A stretch of 64,000 nt of DNA. Origin: Mya arenaria (lineage: Eukaryota > Mollusca > Bivalvia > Myida > Myidae). The translations under genes were made by a program, and so were the position numbers. Under the pieces are notes generated by a model. It saw only the letters and a list, made by a program, of their open reading frames with translations, did no database searches and was not told where the DNA came from. This document shows positions 1 to 13,400 of the stretch, in pieces. The first letter of the stretch is position 1, and every line of letters starts with the position of its first letter. The stretch covers positions 48,430,949 to 48,494,948 of the forward strand of contig NC_069123.1 in NCBI RefSeq assembly GCF_026914265.1. Direction: 5' to 3'.

Positions 1-235
1 TTTTTTCATTATAATTTTTGGGTCTCTGGAGCCATAACATCATAGAAATCTGCAAATCAGCAGACACATCCCTACGATTTCTTAAACTTCAGATAGCTGA
101 ACAGTCTATAAGACCATCAATATGTGACTTTTTGTGATATGAAATACATAGAAATAATTACTGTGCTAAATTATATAAAACCTCAGTATGATGATTTTTT
201 AAAGCAATTCTGTGCCATTTAAAAAAAAACCTCAC

Positions 236-429
236 ATTTTCTCCTGGGTAATACTGGAGACCATACTGTGTGTGTATCACGTCTCCTTTATAGACAAATT
301 CACCATCTTTTTTCCATGGCCGCCTGTGTTTCCCGGCTGTTTTTGTTTTCTGGTTCCTCGTAGAGCCCCCTGACTTGGTCTTCTTACCTCGCGTAACCTC
401 ACAAACTACGCAAGGTAAAACATTCCGAC
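236..429 (-). CDS. MRPL27: Mitochondrial ribosomal protein bL27m, one internal exon (partial gene)
   Basis: A single exon on the minus strand, bounded by an acceptor (CTTTAG before 429) and a donor (GTGAGG at 235-230), encodes about 64 residues. It holds the bL27 signature: KKTKSGGSTRN, then GKHRRPWKKDGEFVYKGDVI, then a HTQYGLQYYPGEN stretch. These match the conserved glycine-rich start and the 'G..V..G.II..Q....HPG' core of bacterial and mitochondrial L27, which sits near the peptidyl-transferase centre of the mitoribosome. The N-terminal (targeting) exon should lie at higher coordinates, but I could not place it. The C-terminal exons should lie before position 1. The sequence before the motif (RNVLPCVVCEVTRG) is probably part of the presequence. 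Identity comes from family knowledge; the exon borders are read directly. Confidence 0.75.
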
Positions 430-1139
430 CTAAAGTTGAAAGGAAAAAAAAGACACATAACTTTTGTTTTAATTGTTAATGAGATGAGAATAAATTGTAT
501 TTCGATAGATGTGATTTTGTAACAACTTTTTACAGGCAAATTTCCTTAATCAAATTATTGCTAAGACTTTCACTGAAGTTTCAGCCTTTTGCAGATCATT
601 GTCTATAGTGCATTTAATTGTCTGCAATTAAATATGGACAAACACCTTGGCCTCCTCAAAATAGAAGATTGTTTGGGGAAACAAAAAAACAGATCTCTTG
701 TCCCAGGCTTTCCTCAAAGATATAGAGCAAATTGTGGGTGTCTGTCAATGAGGTGCACACTTGACACAAGAGAGAGGATAATTGAATGGATTGGATATGA
801 CAGTGTATCAGACAGTTTCAGTTATTTTAAAACCTGGTGCACTGAATCATCTCATTCGCTTGGTAGTCAAAAAGTCATATTCTCACAGCAGTCAACAATC
901 GGACTTGGGAAGAAATTCCCCATAAATGAGACTATTCTTTATAAAAGGACGTATATCAAGCATTTTGTATCTTATATGGTTTATACAGTTATAAATAAGT
1001 CAGGCATGAGTCAAGTCAATTGCTTATCCCCACCACATAACATGGAAGTGAAAAGGCTACCGCTTTTGATAATGATTTCCTGTTCTGCAACATTGAACTT
1101 GACTTTGGGCTGGCTTGTCTGGAGTGGATAGTCTACCCG
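430..1139. other. Intron or upstream region of MRPL27, no gene seen
   Basis: AT-rich sequence without a convincing exon. A 180-codon open stretch at 589-1131 (plus) has no recognisable domain, no flanking splice signals worth trusting and AT-rich, intron-like composition, so I do not call it coding. Confidence 0.4.
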
Positions 1140-1950
1140 TTGCTTTAAGAAGGTGAATATAAACATGGGTTGCCTTTGATTATGACCATTCAAAGTGTGA
1201 GGATAGAAGTTACAGTTTTGTTTATTATCATGTTCAGATGATGACTGATATTTGCAGATAAACATGTATCCTCTTAGCAGCAGGGAATAAGTAAATATGA
1301 GTACTTTTAATAACAAATATGAGTTCTGACCTTGACCTTTGACTTTTATGACCTCAAAACCCATAGGGGTATCTTCTGGTCAGCCCCAACCTAAATGTCA
1401 AGTTTGAGGGCCATGGGTGCAGGCATTGTCGATTTATCACACAGACAAGCTTTTTGTGTTCAAGGTCTCTGAAAGGTTGACCTTTGACCCCTAAAATCAA
1501 TAGGGGTCATCTTCTGGTCAGGCCCAACCTCCAAGCCAAATTTTAGGGCCGTTGGTGCAGGCATTGTCGAGTTATCACTCGGACAACCTTTTAGCATTCA
1601 AGGTCACTTTGATCAGATGACACCTTAAATCAATAGGGGTCATCTACTGGTCAGGCCCAGTCTCAATGTCAAGTTTGATGTCCAGGCATTGTTGAGTTAT
1701 CTCTTGTAAATGCTTTGACATCCATTTCCCATTTAAAGTCTCTGTGACCTTGACCATTGACCGGATGACCCCTAAAAATAGGGACCATCTCCTGGTCAGG
1801 CCAAACCTTCATGTCAAGTTTGATGACAATAGGTCCAGGAATTATTAAGTTATCACTCGGACAAACTTTGGTCTACCGACGGACTGACCAACCTACCTAC
1901 TGATATGTGTAAAACAATATACCCCTCTTCTTTGAAAGGGGGAATAAGAA
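1140..1950 (+). repeat. Dispersed modular repeat ('gaccttgacctttgac' family), copy 1
   Basis: The sequence consists of diverged modules of roughly 150-180 bp, each with 'gaccttgacctttgacc', 'aataggggtcatctactggtcaggccc' and 'gttatcactcggacaa' type segments. It ends with a 'ctaccgacggactgacc' run and 'atacccctcttctttgaaagggggaataa'. The beginning (attatgaccattcaaagtgtgaggatag) and end match the copy at 41001-42140, so both belong to one family. No protein is encoded. Boundaries are approximate, and this copy appears diverged or shortened at its left end. Confidence 0.8.
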
Positions 1951-3772
1951 TGGACGACACTTTTATGACAGTAAGTACCAGGTATATATAATCATAAATG
2001 GCATGCAAGGCATACTTATTCATTGTTATCATTTATATTTGCTTTCTCAATCCATTATTCAGCACACACACACACACCTAGGTGAAATGCTAAATAACTC
2101 ACTTTAAAATGAAACCAATCAATGTCTTAATGGAAATTTAGAGATGGTTTTCATCAGAGGCTTTCTGAATGATTAAATCAAAACTCCTTTGGCAATCCCA
2201 TGGGCAGACAGGCATGAAATGAATTGCCTTATCCAGCTAATGGGTAATAACTTTTTTTTAAAGAAAATAAAGAGTTTGTTATATGTCAATTGGCAATGCA
2301 TTCTGGTTTCATAACCTTTTTGCAGTTCTCTTGTATACAGTGGTAGCAAGTTGTTCGAGTCTCTAGAAAAATAACAGATCCTGCCATGAAGAAGACCAAC
2401 TTTTCAATTTAAACTTCAAACAACTTGCTATTGAGTTTATGTGACTTTTAGGAGCAAAATTTCACCCTATAATTAATAGCACAAATAGGTTTGAATGCAA
2501 TCTTAGACTCTTAAAAGGCTATAAACCCAGAAGCTTCATTAAAGGGCTTTGAACAGTGGCAACAACTTTGAAATAATGCTGATTAACAACTTTGTTTACA
2601 TTTTGATGTTTGAATTTCCTTTCGAAAAAAAATAGACAATAGAAAATATTTCTGAATACTGGAAATAGTTATTAAACAAGATGACAGAACACGCTTATAA
2701 TGGACAGTAAAGGCCAAACAGGAATGTCTTTAAAAATAAAACCCCCATAGAAATTGTCGAGAAATTGCATTGATTTTGTTGAAGATTATCCTGAACTTGA
2801 CAAGAATGACTGACTTTTATCTCAATAATTTCCATGCCGGTTTTATTTTTATGTTTACAAAGCTGAACGCTGTTCCACCTGGACACGCTTGTCTTTTCCA
2901 CAAAAGTTCTGGTATCTGTGTCTGGGTTTTATTTATAGCTTCATATACCAGTACTTGATTTTTTCTTTATTTTGGAAAAAATTGTCATTTTTTTGCAATT
3001 GGGAAGTAACCTTATTTTGCTCCTATAAGGTGAAATAGCCCTGAAGGGAAGACATCAGGTTTTTAATGTTTGGTATTAACCGACTTGAACTTTGAAGTTG
3101 CTCATCGAAAACATTAAGTATCTTTACTGAAAAGCTCAGCTTTGACAAATTGTTTAGTAAATAAATGACGAGTGGACCAGTTTGTCATTGAGCGATACTA
3201 TAGTTCATTAAAGCCTACATGTTTATGCTCTTGCTGGAAAGCTCAGCTATCCTGTGAGCCATAGTAAGTTGCAACCCCATCTTTCAGAAAAAGCTCTGCT
3301 TTCCTGTTTGACAGAGTTGGAGTGTACTTATAGCTAGAGTGCTTGCAGTCATCAAGAAAAGGATTGAGCCTTCCTTACTGTAATGACATTGTATAGACCG
3401 AGAAATCTTGGTTATCTGATATTTCATAATTGTTAAGCGTTCTAATTTTAAAACGTTCAACTCTGTGTCTCAGCCAAGAAAGCCCAGTTTTCTGTTAGTT
3501 CAAAGAGATCATTGATATAGCAGTAGATTGGGAGGTTTGTAATACATAATTAATATATCGATCAAAGGCAAGAAGCTGCAAGGAAAGTTATTTATACAAA
3601 ACTTCTATATAATTATTTTGTGATTATTTATTTTAAGCTCAATCAAATCATTTGTACACAATCAAAAGGTTAAGTGAACTTGAGGAAAATTATTATAAAA
3701 GTTTCATCTTTTGTCATTCATGAAACTTTAAAAGAGTTCTGCCATACTGGTAAGTTTGATAAAATAGTGTAC
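1951..3772. other. Noncoding AT-rich stretch
   Basis: About 1.8 kb with a short CA run near 2063-2077 and no exon, RNA gene or element that I can support. Confidence 0.4.
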
Positions 3773-3780
3773 AGCCGCTT

Positions 3781-4479
3781 GGTAGTCTAAAATAATAGAC
3801 GTGTTATACGGGATTCTTCCAATCCCTAACGTCTAAACGGGAATGTGCAAAAAACGGGGGTGTTTTAAAAATATTGAAATTGTTTTAAGTGACGTATTTT
3901 ATGGTTGAAATTGATCATAAAGAGTTATATTCATATTTTACCATGTAAGTGAAATGTTATTTTGCACTAAACAAGCATTTAGTGCATTAAAACGAGTTGT
4001 TTACCTTTCCAATAAAACGAAAGCTGACTGACACAGACAACAATTATGCGAAGGGGAACAACTCGATACAATTGTAATAGCTCGGCCTCCTCCGACAAAG
4101 CTTCGAGATAGACCTTGTTATACAATCGTAACAACTCGGCCATGGCCGAAATGTTCCGAGCGATTTAAAACTGTGCCCTAAAGCCTTGCAGGTGCCCTTC
4201 ATGTATATATCGTTATGTTTTGACAGAATGAAATGAAAAAAAGCCGTCAAACTCATAATTATAAGTTGGATATTTATTTTTTTGTGTACGGAACTAATAT
4301 AAAATAACATTATCTGGTAATATTTCTTATTTTTATGATATTTTATAGACGCTATATGCTTTAACCCGGAATCCTGATCGGAACAACTACCCACTTTTGA
4401 TACTAATCAATTTGTACGTGAAGGATTTGCCATATCAAAAATCTAAAAAAAATCCGTCAACGTACAATTATTTGGACTA
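3781..4479. mobile_element. Nonautonomous DNA transposon, family A copy 1 (699 bp)
   Basis: The element is flanked by a perfect direct repeat AGCCGCTT at 3773-3780 and 4480-4487. Its ends form an imperfect terminal inverted repeat: left GGTAGTCTAAAATAATAG, right (reverse complement) TAGTCCAAATAATTG. A second copy in opposite orientation lies at 52467-53056 and shares the termini and interior blocks (for example the 'cgttatacgggattctt' segment and the 'gaagcttgtcgga' region). There is no transposase. An 8-9 bp duplication fits hAT-like or Mutator-like mobilisation, but the superfamily is not resolved. Confidence 0.8.
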
Positions 4480-4859
4480 AGCCGCTTCGTACAGTACACT
4501 TCGAACACGTTACACAATAATTCATTAAGAGCTATATTTCATATTATTCAATAGAATAATGCGTGTGTTTGTGTGTAATACTCTGTTTTTGTTGTTATTA
4601 TTCTTTATAATTTCTGTTTTCAATTCTATATCCGAATAACCTTTACTCCGAATGTAAAGAAAGAACTTGCATCATTATCTCCCTTGTTTTACCAGAATCA
4701 ATTATATCCATTTAGAACGAAATCAGTACACAAACATGGCAAATGATTGGGTTATCTATAACACTTTTTCATACAAATGTTTGTTATGGTGCCTGTCATC
4801 AATATACCTGAATATGTCTTTGAGAACTGTAAAATTTTATTAGAAATTGCCCTTGCAAA

Positions 4860-5121
4860 TGACAAGGGCGCGGCCATCTTGGTTTGTTAACACGGCGGCA
4901 TCCGCCAAAAAAACTGAAATCATAGATATACCGTGCATTATGAATTAAACATATTTATTTCCAAACTGTGTCCGCGTACTGAAAATTTTAAATTAAAAAA
5001 TCATTCTTTTGTTTCATTGTTTATAAATTTACGGAACAAACAAACCGGCGCATAAATACACCAACTGCCAAATTTGGCGGTAATTTTAAAACGAAAGTGA
5101 AAGTTGCTACTGACATGTATG
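4860..5121 (+). promoter_or_regulatory. Candidate promoter and 5' leader exon, possibly of EME1
   Basis: A locally GC-richer island contains 'gcggccatcttgg', a good YY1-type site on the opposite strand (CCAAGATGGCCGC), followed by 'cggcggcatccgcc'. A clean donor (ATG|GTAAGT) occurs at 5121/5122 on the plus strand. The next strong plus-strand acceptor before the EME1 start codon is at 7469-7470. Splicing 5121 to 7471 would give a leader carrying only a very short upstream ORF before the EME1 ATG. This is inference from splice-site quality and position; no transcript evidence exists here. Confidence 0.3.
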
Positions 5122-5299
5122 GTAAGTTTGTTCTGTTAATATTCGAGATACATGTATGTTATACCTTACTTACTGATGAAGCTCGCAACACTCTAGGTCA
5201 GAATCAAGCTTCATATAGAAGAAGTAAATAGCTTGTAAAAAGGCTGAGGGTTGTAGGTATATAATCGCCTTTAGCCCTTGTACCAGAAGCAACACAATT

Positions 5300-5400
5300 A
5301 GTTCTGGCTTCCATAACTTTAATGTTGATATATTTTTTTTTTTTATGTTTACAATAACGTGTTCGCTGAAGTTCTTTAGCTACAACACAATATGATCGAA
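5300..5400. repeat. Dispersed repeat shared with 61252-61355
   Basis: Blocks 'ttccataactttaatgttgata', 'tttttatgtttacaa' and 'aacgtgttcgctgaagttc' occur here and again in the same order and orientation at 61252-61355. The second copy has about 30 extra bases between them. It is a short interspersed repeat of unknown class; its ends were not determined. Confidence 0.65.
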
Positions 5401-5685
5401 ATTCCAACTTGGCTAGTAGAAAAAATAACATTGCAGGTTGTATTTGCCAGATATTCACGTTAAAGTTGAAACACATTTTACCATGACAATACACATGGGT
5501 GAACCATGGACTTCCTATGAAAAAGGTCTTCTTTTTTTTAATTTATGCCCATTAATGACAAATGTGGGACATGTTTTGTTCTATCAATGTAATTAAATTT
5601 TGATGTAGTAAATTAAATTGCAAGGTCCCATTGTTTCGGTTTTAAGCAGGTATTGTCAGTCAGTGTCCATGACCATGAAGAGTCG

Positions 5686-7279
5686 GGAGCGAGACAAATC
5701 GGCCCCTTACCAAATCGGCCGATAAGTGTCTTTAATTTGTTAATGTTCTTCACAGTTGATTAAAGAATATTTGAGTATATAAACAACGTCTCAATTCAAG
5801 TATATATATTAAATTGTTTCTAAAGACAGGTACCATTTCTTTTAAATTACCGTGATGCTCTTAATTTATCATGTATTAAAAGATCTATATTAGCGGGGTT
5901 CTTTGGTGGGTTTTATTTTACCATTATAAATAATAATAACTAACAGTTATATATATAATGATTAAATCTGATGTACAGCTTAGTTGATGTTAAGTTTAAA
6001 TGTTTATGTCTCACATTGGCACGTGCTGTTGTCATAGTTGCATTGGTACATTATAAAACACACGCGGGTCTGACATGGTATTATTAAAATTGAAAGATCT
6101 ATATTAACGGGGTTATTTCGTGGTTTCATTTAATATTATAAATAATAATAATAACGTGATGAAATCTGATGATCAGTTTAGTTGAAGTTTAATTTTAAGG
6201 TTATTATAGTATCAATAAATCTAAGATAATACATGATTAAATTATATAAAGCTACGTGGCCACATTTTCAAATTCTAATGATTAAATTTGATAAACTGCT
6301 TTTCCATATATATAAGCCTTTATGTTTCAACCATCAATTTATTATGTACTTATTTGAGGTTTACTATTGCCTTCAATATTGTCATATATACCCTTATTTC
6401 AATATTTGTAGTGCAATTAATACATATTAAAGTTTGACACTGTGCCTAGAATTAAAAAAAAATATAGTTTAGTTAAAAGAAGTAGGTACCCTTTCAACTT
6501 TAAATATAAAAATGCATACACATTAATGACCTTTAGTTGCTGTGTACTTTTTGTCATTTATGGTGACCTGAGTGTAGACGAATAAACTTGTAAGCTTGTA
6601 AAGTGTTACAAATTCCAACGCCTGACACCTGTGTGGAATGTGACAATTCGCCATAAGACCGTTTTGTCGATAAAAATAACACCTTATAACTATCAGATTT
6701 CTTTGGGTTTTTTTCATTAATCATTATCCATCTTAAAAGGCATCTCCATAGAAGATTACTTCAAAGCAAGGACAGAGTAAACTAAGGAGTTTTTGAGAAA
6801 TGTTGGTGCCATCTTCGGCGTGCGATAGGTGCTTGATACAGTTTAAGACAGTGGATTTGATATTAAACACATATCATTATACCTCTTGTAAATATTAGCA
6901 ACATGCTTATGTATATAACCTAAAGATTATTTCAAGATTTTTTGAAGTTTAAAGATGTGTTTTATTAATTTGATTTATTTTTATAAAAAAAAATCTCATG
7001 AATAAATGTCTTTGTTCAGATGTATATTTGTGTTCAAGTATAAAGATATTTTCGTTTAAATCTATTAAAAAAAAAAATGCATATATAAAGCAATATGTGA
7101 ACAATTAAAAGTCTTTTTCTTGTATTTAGAAATATAAAAAAAAATAAAATAAGGGCCGAAACGTCTCAGTTATCAGGGGCCGAAACGTCTACAGGATGGG
7201 GCCGATTTGGTAAGGGGCTGAAAAGGTAATCGTTTTAAGTAGGGGCCGATTTAGTAAGGGGCCGATTTGTCTGGTAGCC
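5686..7279. mobile_element. DNA transposon with inverted ends and 9-bp duplication (1.6 kb)
   Basis: GAAGAGTCG occurs at 5677-5685 and again at 7280-7288, exactly bracketing the element. The left end reads GGAGCGAGACAAATCGGCCCC and continues CTTACCAAATCGGCC. The right end, on the other strand, reads GGCTACCAGACAAATCGGC and then CCCTTACTAAATCGGCC. This is an inverted repeat of roughly 37 bp with few differences. Near the right end the 'ggggccga' motif recurs several times. The interior is AT-rich and noncoding, and holds a direct duplication with about 213-bp spacing (5878-6006 versus 6091-6201). A 9-bp duplication suggests a Mutator-like family, but no transposase is present to confirm it. 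The insertion lies about 190 bp upstream of the EME1 coding exon. Confidence 0.85.
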
Positions 7280-7473
7280 GAAGAGTCGAGGTCTTCCTTT
7301 ATACATAAATGATCTAAACTAATACCAATCTCAATGGTAAAATAAAATTTACTACATTTGTATAATTTGAAGATAATATATATTTTGAAATTTCAAATAT
7401 GTCCACCAAAAGCCTCCAGTTTGCACATTTTTATACATTTAATTGTAAAGTTTGCTCTATTCAGTTTTAGAAA

Positions 7474-10400
7474 ATGAATAAAAAGTCGTGCAGAAATGAC
7501 TTTATCTCTGATGGTTCATCTGATGAAGAGGACAATCATGTTGTTGGAAGCCTGTGGGATAGGCTCGCCCGGAAAAGAAACATAGGGGATATATCAGACA
7601 CATCTTCAGGGTTTGGTGCAACAGTTCCCTCTCTTGCTTCAACTAAATCTGGTTCACCAAACGAAGATGTGGAAAGCAGCCACTCCAGTGTTTCAACATT
7701 TAGCACGAGCACTGGTAAGTGTGAATAAGACATCAAGCAGATATTTGAACTTCTTTTTAGCTTCATGTGAGATTTTAAAGAACTATGACATTATTTACCT
7801 GTCAATCTCTTGGTGTTTTCAACATTTTTTCCTCTCTAAAAGTACACAAATAGTAACTGACATCTGCTTCCAAATTCTTGTTTATACAGATGTATTTTAC
7901 AATTCATATTTATTTTAAGTTTGTTCTGATCAAATGACCAAATATTATCTATTACTTTAAATTCAACAATTCATTATACAGCCCCTGTGGCCTCCACCGC
8001 TGGTGACGTTAGTTCTGAAGATGAGATGGAGAGATTGTTGCTGTCTCAGATTCTTCAGGAAAAGGGGGAAGGTAACTCTGTGTCACTGGGAAATGAAGGA
8101 GGCAGGGGGAAAAAGAAAAGGTCTAGGGAAGAGATTGAAGAAAACAGGAAGATAGCACAGGTACTTTACATGCTTGTAACCATTGGTATAATATATAATT
8201 AGTGATGGGAATTATTGCAGGGTTAAATGTTAACTTTTTTAGAGCTGGACCTGTGGTTCAGTAACTTTGAAAACCTATTAGACCTGACCTAAACAGAAAA
8301 AACCCAAGTGTAAAACACATAAAATCATTCAAAAAGGGGTTTAATAACATTTTTTTTACCTGGATTAACAGTACTATTACTTCTAATTCTAACAAAAAGA
8401 GGTTTTAAATGAAGAAATAAAAATGCTCACCAAGCTCCCTATCATAAGTATTTTGACATCTTTAATTTGGCAAGTGTCTGAATACACAGTGAACGTGTGT
8501 CAAGGTTAGGGATTTTCAGAGAAGCGTCAATATTTTGAGTGTTATTTTGTGCTTTTGATTCCTATGGAGACATTATTTCAGCCAACTTGTACCAATTCAA
8601 AACACAACAATTCTGTCTAGCTAGCCTTGGACAAAGCTTGATCAGACTATCATCGATCAACTAGTGAATGGTGTTCAGTCGGGCGTTATTGTTGAACCCT
8701 GTATAGCTAAAAATATATCATGTTAATAACACAATAGTTCACCAACACATCACGTTATATTGTTTAAGAAATAAAACAGATAATGCATGATCATTAATGT
8801 AGAACTTTTAATGTTTATATCATAGTTATCTTCGGTTTTTAATAACCTGTGAATTTTGCATATTCGTCCTTGCTTGCTATCATTATCTCCCTCTTAACCT
8901 GTGAATATGGCATATTCTTCCTTCCTGGCTCTGCATTTTGTAATGTGGCATGTTTTGGCATAATAGTGCTGTAATAACAGGGTTCTCAATAAGTTTCGGT
9001 TGAACTGTCTCAAATAGTTAAGTAACTGACTAGCTACTACTTATTGAACTTAATATTTACTTATTTTTCGAAATTTGAACTGGCCAAATTCCAATTGGAA
9101 CCGTCCATTTGGCCGGCAGTAGGTTCTTATTGACAACACTGCCAAGATGAAAAGTTGTACTGTTATCATTCCCTATATGTTGTTATATAGTGTATACAAA
9201 ATTATTATTAAAATAATTATGATCTGGAAATTTGAAAATATATTTAAACCAAACAAAACAAATATCATATTATATATATATATAGTAAAAAATAAATTAT
9301 CAATATGTTCGCCCCTATGTTTAAACTTAAGATTGCATCAGAATGTATGTGTTCGGCATGTATATTATGAAAAAAACTGTTTTGTTATTGATTATAATGT
9401 TGATATTTTGTCAAATTGAAAGAGTTGTGTTTTAGGTATAAGATGAAAAAGTACTACCGTAACATGTTAATGTATTACATTCATTAATTTAAGAAAAATA
9501 TTTCGGTACAGGCCTAGTATCGTTGCAGATTTAATAATGAGCAAGTTCAAAATAGTGCTTTTCTTTGATTGTGAAAAACCACCATCCTCAGGAGAAGAAA
9601 GCAGAGCGGGCCAAACAGAAGCAGATGAAGGAAGTTGAGAAAGAGATGAGAAAGGCAGAGCGGGAGGCTAAGAAAACATACAGTCTTAACTCGTGTTTAC
9701 AGGTAAGACAGCATCAACAACTGTGAAATGGTAAGACAGCCTCCAGACCTGTATATAGCTAAGACTGCCTCCATACATGTATATAGGTATTACAGTCTGA
9801 ACACCAGTATACAGGTAAGGCAGCCTCAATATACATGTATGTAAACAGGTAAGACCACCTCCACACCTGTATACAGGGAAGACGGCCTCAATATCTTTGT
9901 TTCCAGTAAGAAAATCATGCCTGATAACACAGCTACATTAATCATTCAGTATAGGTATTAAAATTTAGTTTGTTAAATTCAAATTTCAGGGTATGGGAAT
10001 TTAGTGTTTAGTGTGACTGAACATTTTTGGTTATATTTTAGACGTTATTTTCAATATTTCATGTATGTTTGTTCAGTTTTCTTGAAGATGTGATTACATA
10101 TAAGATATGATAAACATTTATAGATGCTACATATCTGCTTAAGGCTAAAGCAGTATATCTATTCCCAGTTTATCAAGGTGCTGGTGGACACCAACGTGGT
10201 GAACACATGTGGGCTGGGGGTTCTCATCCTGAAGGCATGTGAGGAGCTTGGGGTCACATGCGAGACCCGGGAGCTGCCCCTCCCCTTCACGGTCATGTGG
10301 GTCAGAAACGTGGCCAGTTCTGGACTCGGACAGGATATGAAGGTAGGGCTTGTGGCTGGTTTCCTTGTATCAGAATAATATGAGTGGTATTTACTAAAAG

Positions 10401-13400
10401 CAACTGTCCGTTATTGTGACATATAAAATTATGAACATATGATCCAGATTCAATATTCTGCCTATATTTTCCAATAAAATAATTATCTAAATAAATTAAT
10501 ATTGGATTTAAATAGAAAAAATGTATAACAAAAAATAAAAGTTGAATATATCTAAGTAAAATATTTGATACTGTTGTTTGTCTTACATTCAAAGTTTTTG
10601 AAGAAAATGTGGCAAAAATAAAAATGAAATGCTGTCAAAAGAAATGTTGCTATTCACAAAAGATGTCTGCTGGTGATGTATGGATTGTATGTGTGCTGCA
10701 GGTGGAGACAGTGTACTCGGAGGTGGAGGAGCAGGAGGTGATCAGCGTTGTCCCAGTGGCGGACTTTGTACAGATGGTAGACACATTCAAACAGGTGACC
10801 AGAAATGTTACATGTACATTATTCTGGTAGATTTTGCTCTGGTTTCTGACCTTCTAAATAAGATTTCCATTCAGTTGTTTTTCTTTTGCTGACACTGAAA
10901 TTCATTGATGCATTTTTGTCAAATTCTTTACAAAGTCGAGGCGTTAGGATAGCCATTGTGCTGTCAGCCTCTGCCTGCCTCGTGAAAAAAACATAAGTCA
11001 AAAGCGGTCCATGACATTCACATGAAACTAAATGAGAGAAGAAACAATATGCACATGTGTAGCAGGTCCCATAACTCCCATTTTAATAATTATTTATTTG
11101 TGCAACTCTTTCACTGAAAATCAACAAGACAGACGTAAGTTGACATTCATTTTCAGTTCATGTGTTGACACTTAAATCACTCTTTTTTTAACTTCAGTTG
11201 CCTTAACAGTACATTCATATGATAAATTTAAAAGAATGCAAAATTAATAACATCATGACAGTACATTTTATTTTGAAAAACAAACTTAATCTATCACTTA
11301 CACAGGTACTACTTTCAGAGACAGAGAGGGTTGTCAGACAGTGGAATAACGCTGCAGGAATATGTGAGCCACATGAAGTCCAGCCTGGCAGGGAAGAACA
11401 TCTCTGTCGTTGTTCTTGGGGTGGAACAGTACTTCAGGTGGGTGAATTAGGATTTATTAGGAGTATCAACCTTAGTCATTTCTATGGAAAAAATTATACA
11501 AACTATGTTTTCTTTTTAGAAACAAAGGTTTGAGTTAAGTTATCTTTAATCATTTTTTTTAGAGATCTCAAATCGTACACCAACAAAAAGTTTAAGAGCG
11601 CAGTCCAGTCCAAGTCAGCCAGTACCTCCAGCAAGCCAACAAAGTCTGTGTCACCGGCGTTGTCTGTTTCCAGGGTGGACATGGAGGAGACAACTGCGGA
11701 CACGCTGATGCATGCTGACTGTATGACTTTCATGCACGACAGTCCGGAGGAGGTGGCCGATATGGTCCGCAGGTTCTCAAAGGCTGTAGCTGAACGACCT
11801 GCCAAGTATGTGATGTGAAGAAATGGTTGGATTCATGTATCCATTTATTCATTAATAGGATAGGACACGTAATTTAAAGCAAAGAAATTGAAATGATTGT
11901 CTTTAAATGTTTAAGTTTGACTGTGTTATCTTTTAATTGTTATATGTTAACATTAAAAGGTATCTACCAGTAATCTTCAAAAGAAACAAAATAAATCCTA
12001 GGGAGAATCTTTCTCATACTTATGCTGTATGGTTGTTATAGGTTTCATAGATGTAAGTGTTGTTTATGAACTTACTGTGTTTTTAGAAAGGACCGCTTTG
12101 ACCCGATCTTCTCATTCCATGAGGAGGGTGTGGGTGGGGTTAAGGTAGACCGGAGTGGTGGAGGCCTTCTTAAGGTGTGGAAACACCAGTTGCTACAGTT
12201 CAAGAATGTGAGCCCCGACATCGCACAGGCCATTATAGCCGTCTTCCCAAGCCCACAGATGCTCAGACAGGTAATATAGCAGCTACCTGAATGTGTACAT
12301 GCCAGCATGAAAGGCTGTGAAATAATCTATAATCAGCACTTGTACATTAAAAGATTTTCCTTTGTTTTAAGTATGGGCCAAATAAAGCTTTTTTTCCCCA
12401 GGGTGAAGCTTAAAGTAATCCGACCAACTGTCTGTCCCTGTGGTTTCCAATCAATAACTGAAGAATGCTTAGGCCCAGGGACATCAAACTTAGTTGGCTG
12501 GTTGGTCATGACCAGCAGATGAAACCTATTGATTTTAAAGTCATTTGTGCCCAATGACTTCAAACTTAGTAGGAAGGTCATGACCAAAAGATTAACTCTA
12601 TTGATTTTCAGGTCAGTGGGTCAAAAGCCAAGGTTAATTTGAAATGATCCTTTTGCATTCTCCTCATTTCGGTATTGTTTGCATGAAGTAGGAGCTGTGT
12701 GTAGTATATTTTAGGCAATACTGAATATAAGGGAACATTAACATTTCTTTGCACAATCTCCATTGGTCCCTAAAATGTTTCACGGACAGTGCTATGCATT
12801 TGGGCTGTAAACCATTTTGCAGGCCTCTGATGTTTACCAATATACTTTTACTATATTGGGCAGTTTATTGCTTTTCTCAAGCTGTTTTTCTTTATTTTTC
12901 AGGCTTACAAGAAGTGCCAAACGGAGAAAGAAGCCATACAAGTGCTGGAGAATATTGTGGTGAGGGGTTGTGATGACACACCATTTTGCTGTACATGGTT
13001 GAATTTGCAGCTGCAAACAATTCGAGTAAAATATCAATGCATAAGGAGTTAATTGCTCACTCATACTCATTTCATCTTTTCAGCCTTAAAGTTGCTGTCT
13101 CACAGATATACTATTTTTAAAACTGTTTTTATTTTTTGTCTTGGAAAGAGCAAATCATTGTGTAAATATCGGCAAACCAGTGATATAAGATTGCTGACAA
13201 AAAATCAGATTATAGATTTTCATATTTCTGTTCGAAAATTAATGTTTTATGGCTTAAACCGTTGCTAACAATTTAAGAAAAATGCATAAAACATCATTTT
13301 TTGAACTTAAATATAAAAATCTGCGATCTAATTTTTTGTCAACTCTCTTAAATAACTGGTTCTCATGCATTTTCGCAAAATTGGCTCGTTCCAAGACAAA

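Noticed and set aside
589-1131. 180-codon open frame
   Set aside because: No recognisable domain, AT-rich intron-like composition and no supporting splice signals; likely chance.
4044-4394. 116-codon minus-strand frame
   Set aside because: Lies inside the transposon copy at 3781-4479 and has no transposase-like motif.
11306-11318. Earlier acceptor for EME1 exon 6
   Set aside because: Using it breaks the frame; the acceptor ending at 11318 restores an EME1-like reading (TLQEYVSHMKSSL).
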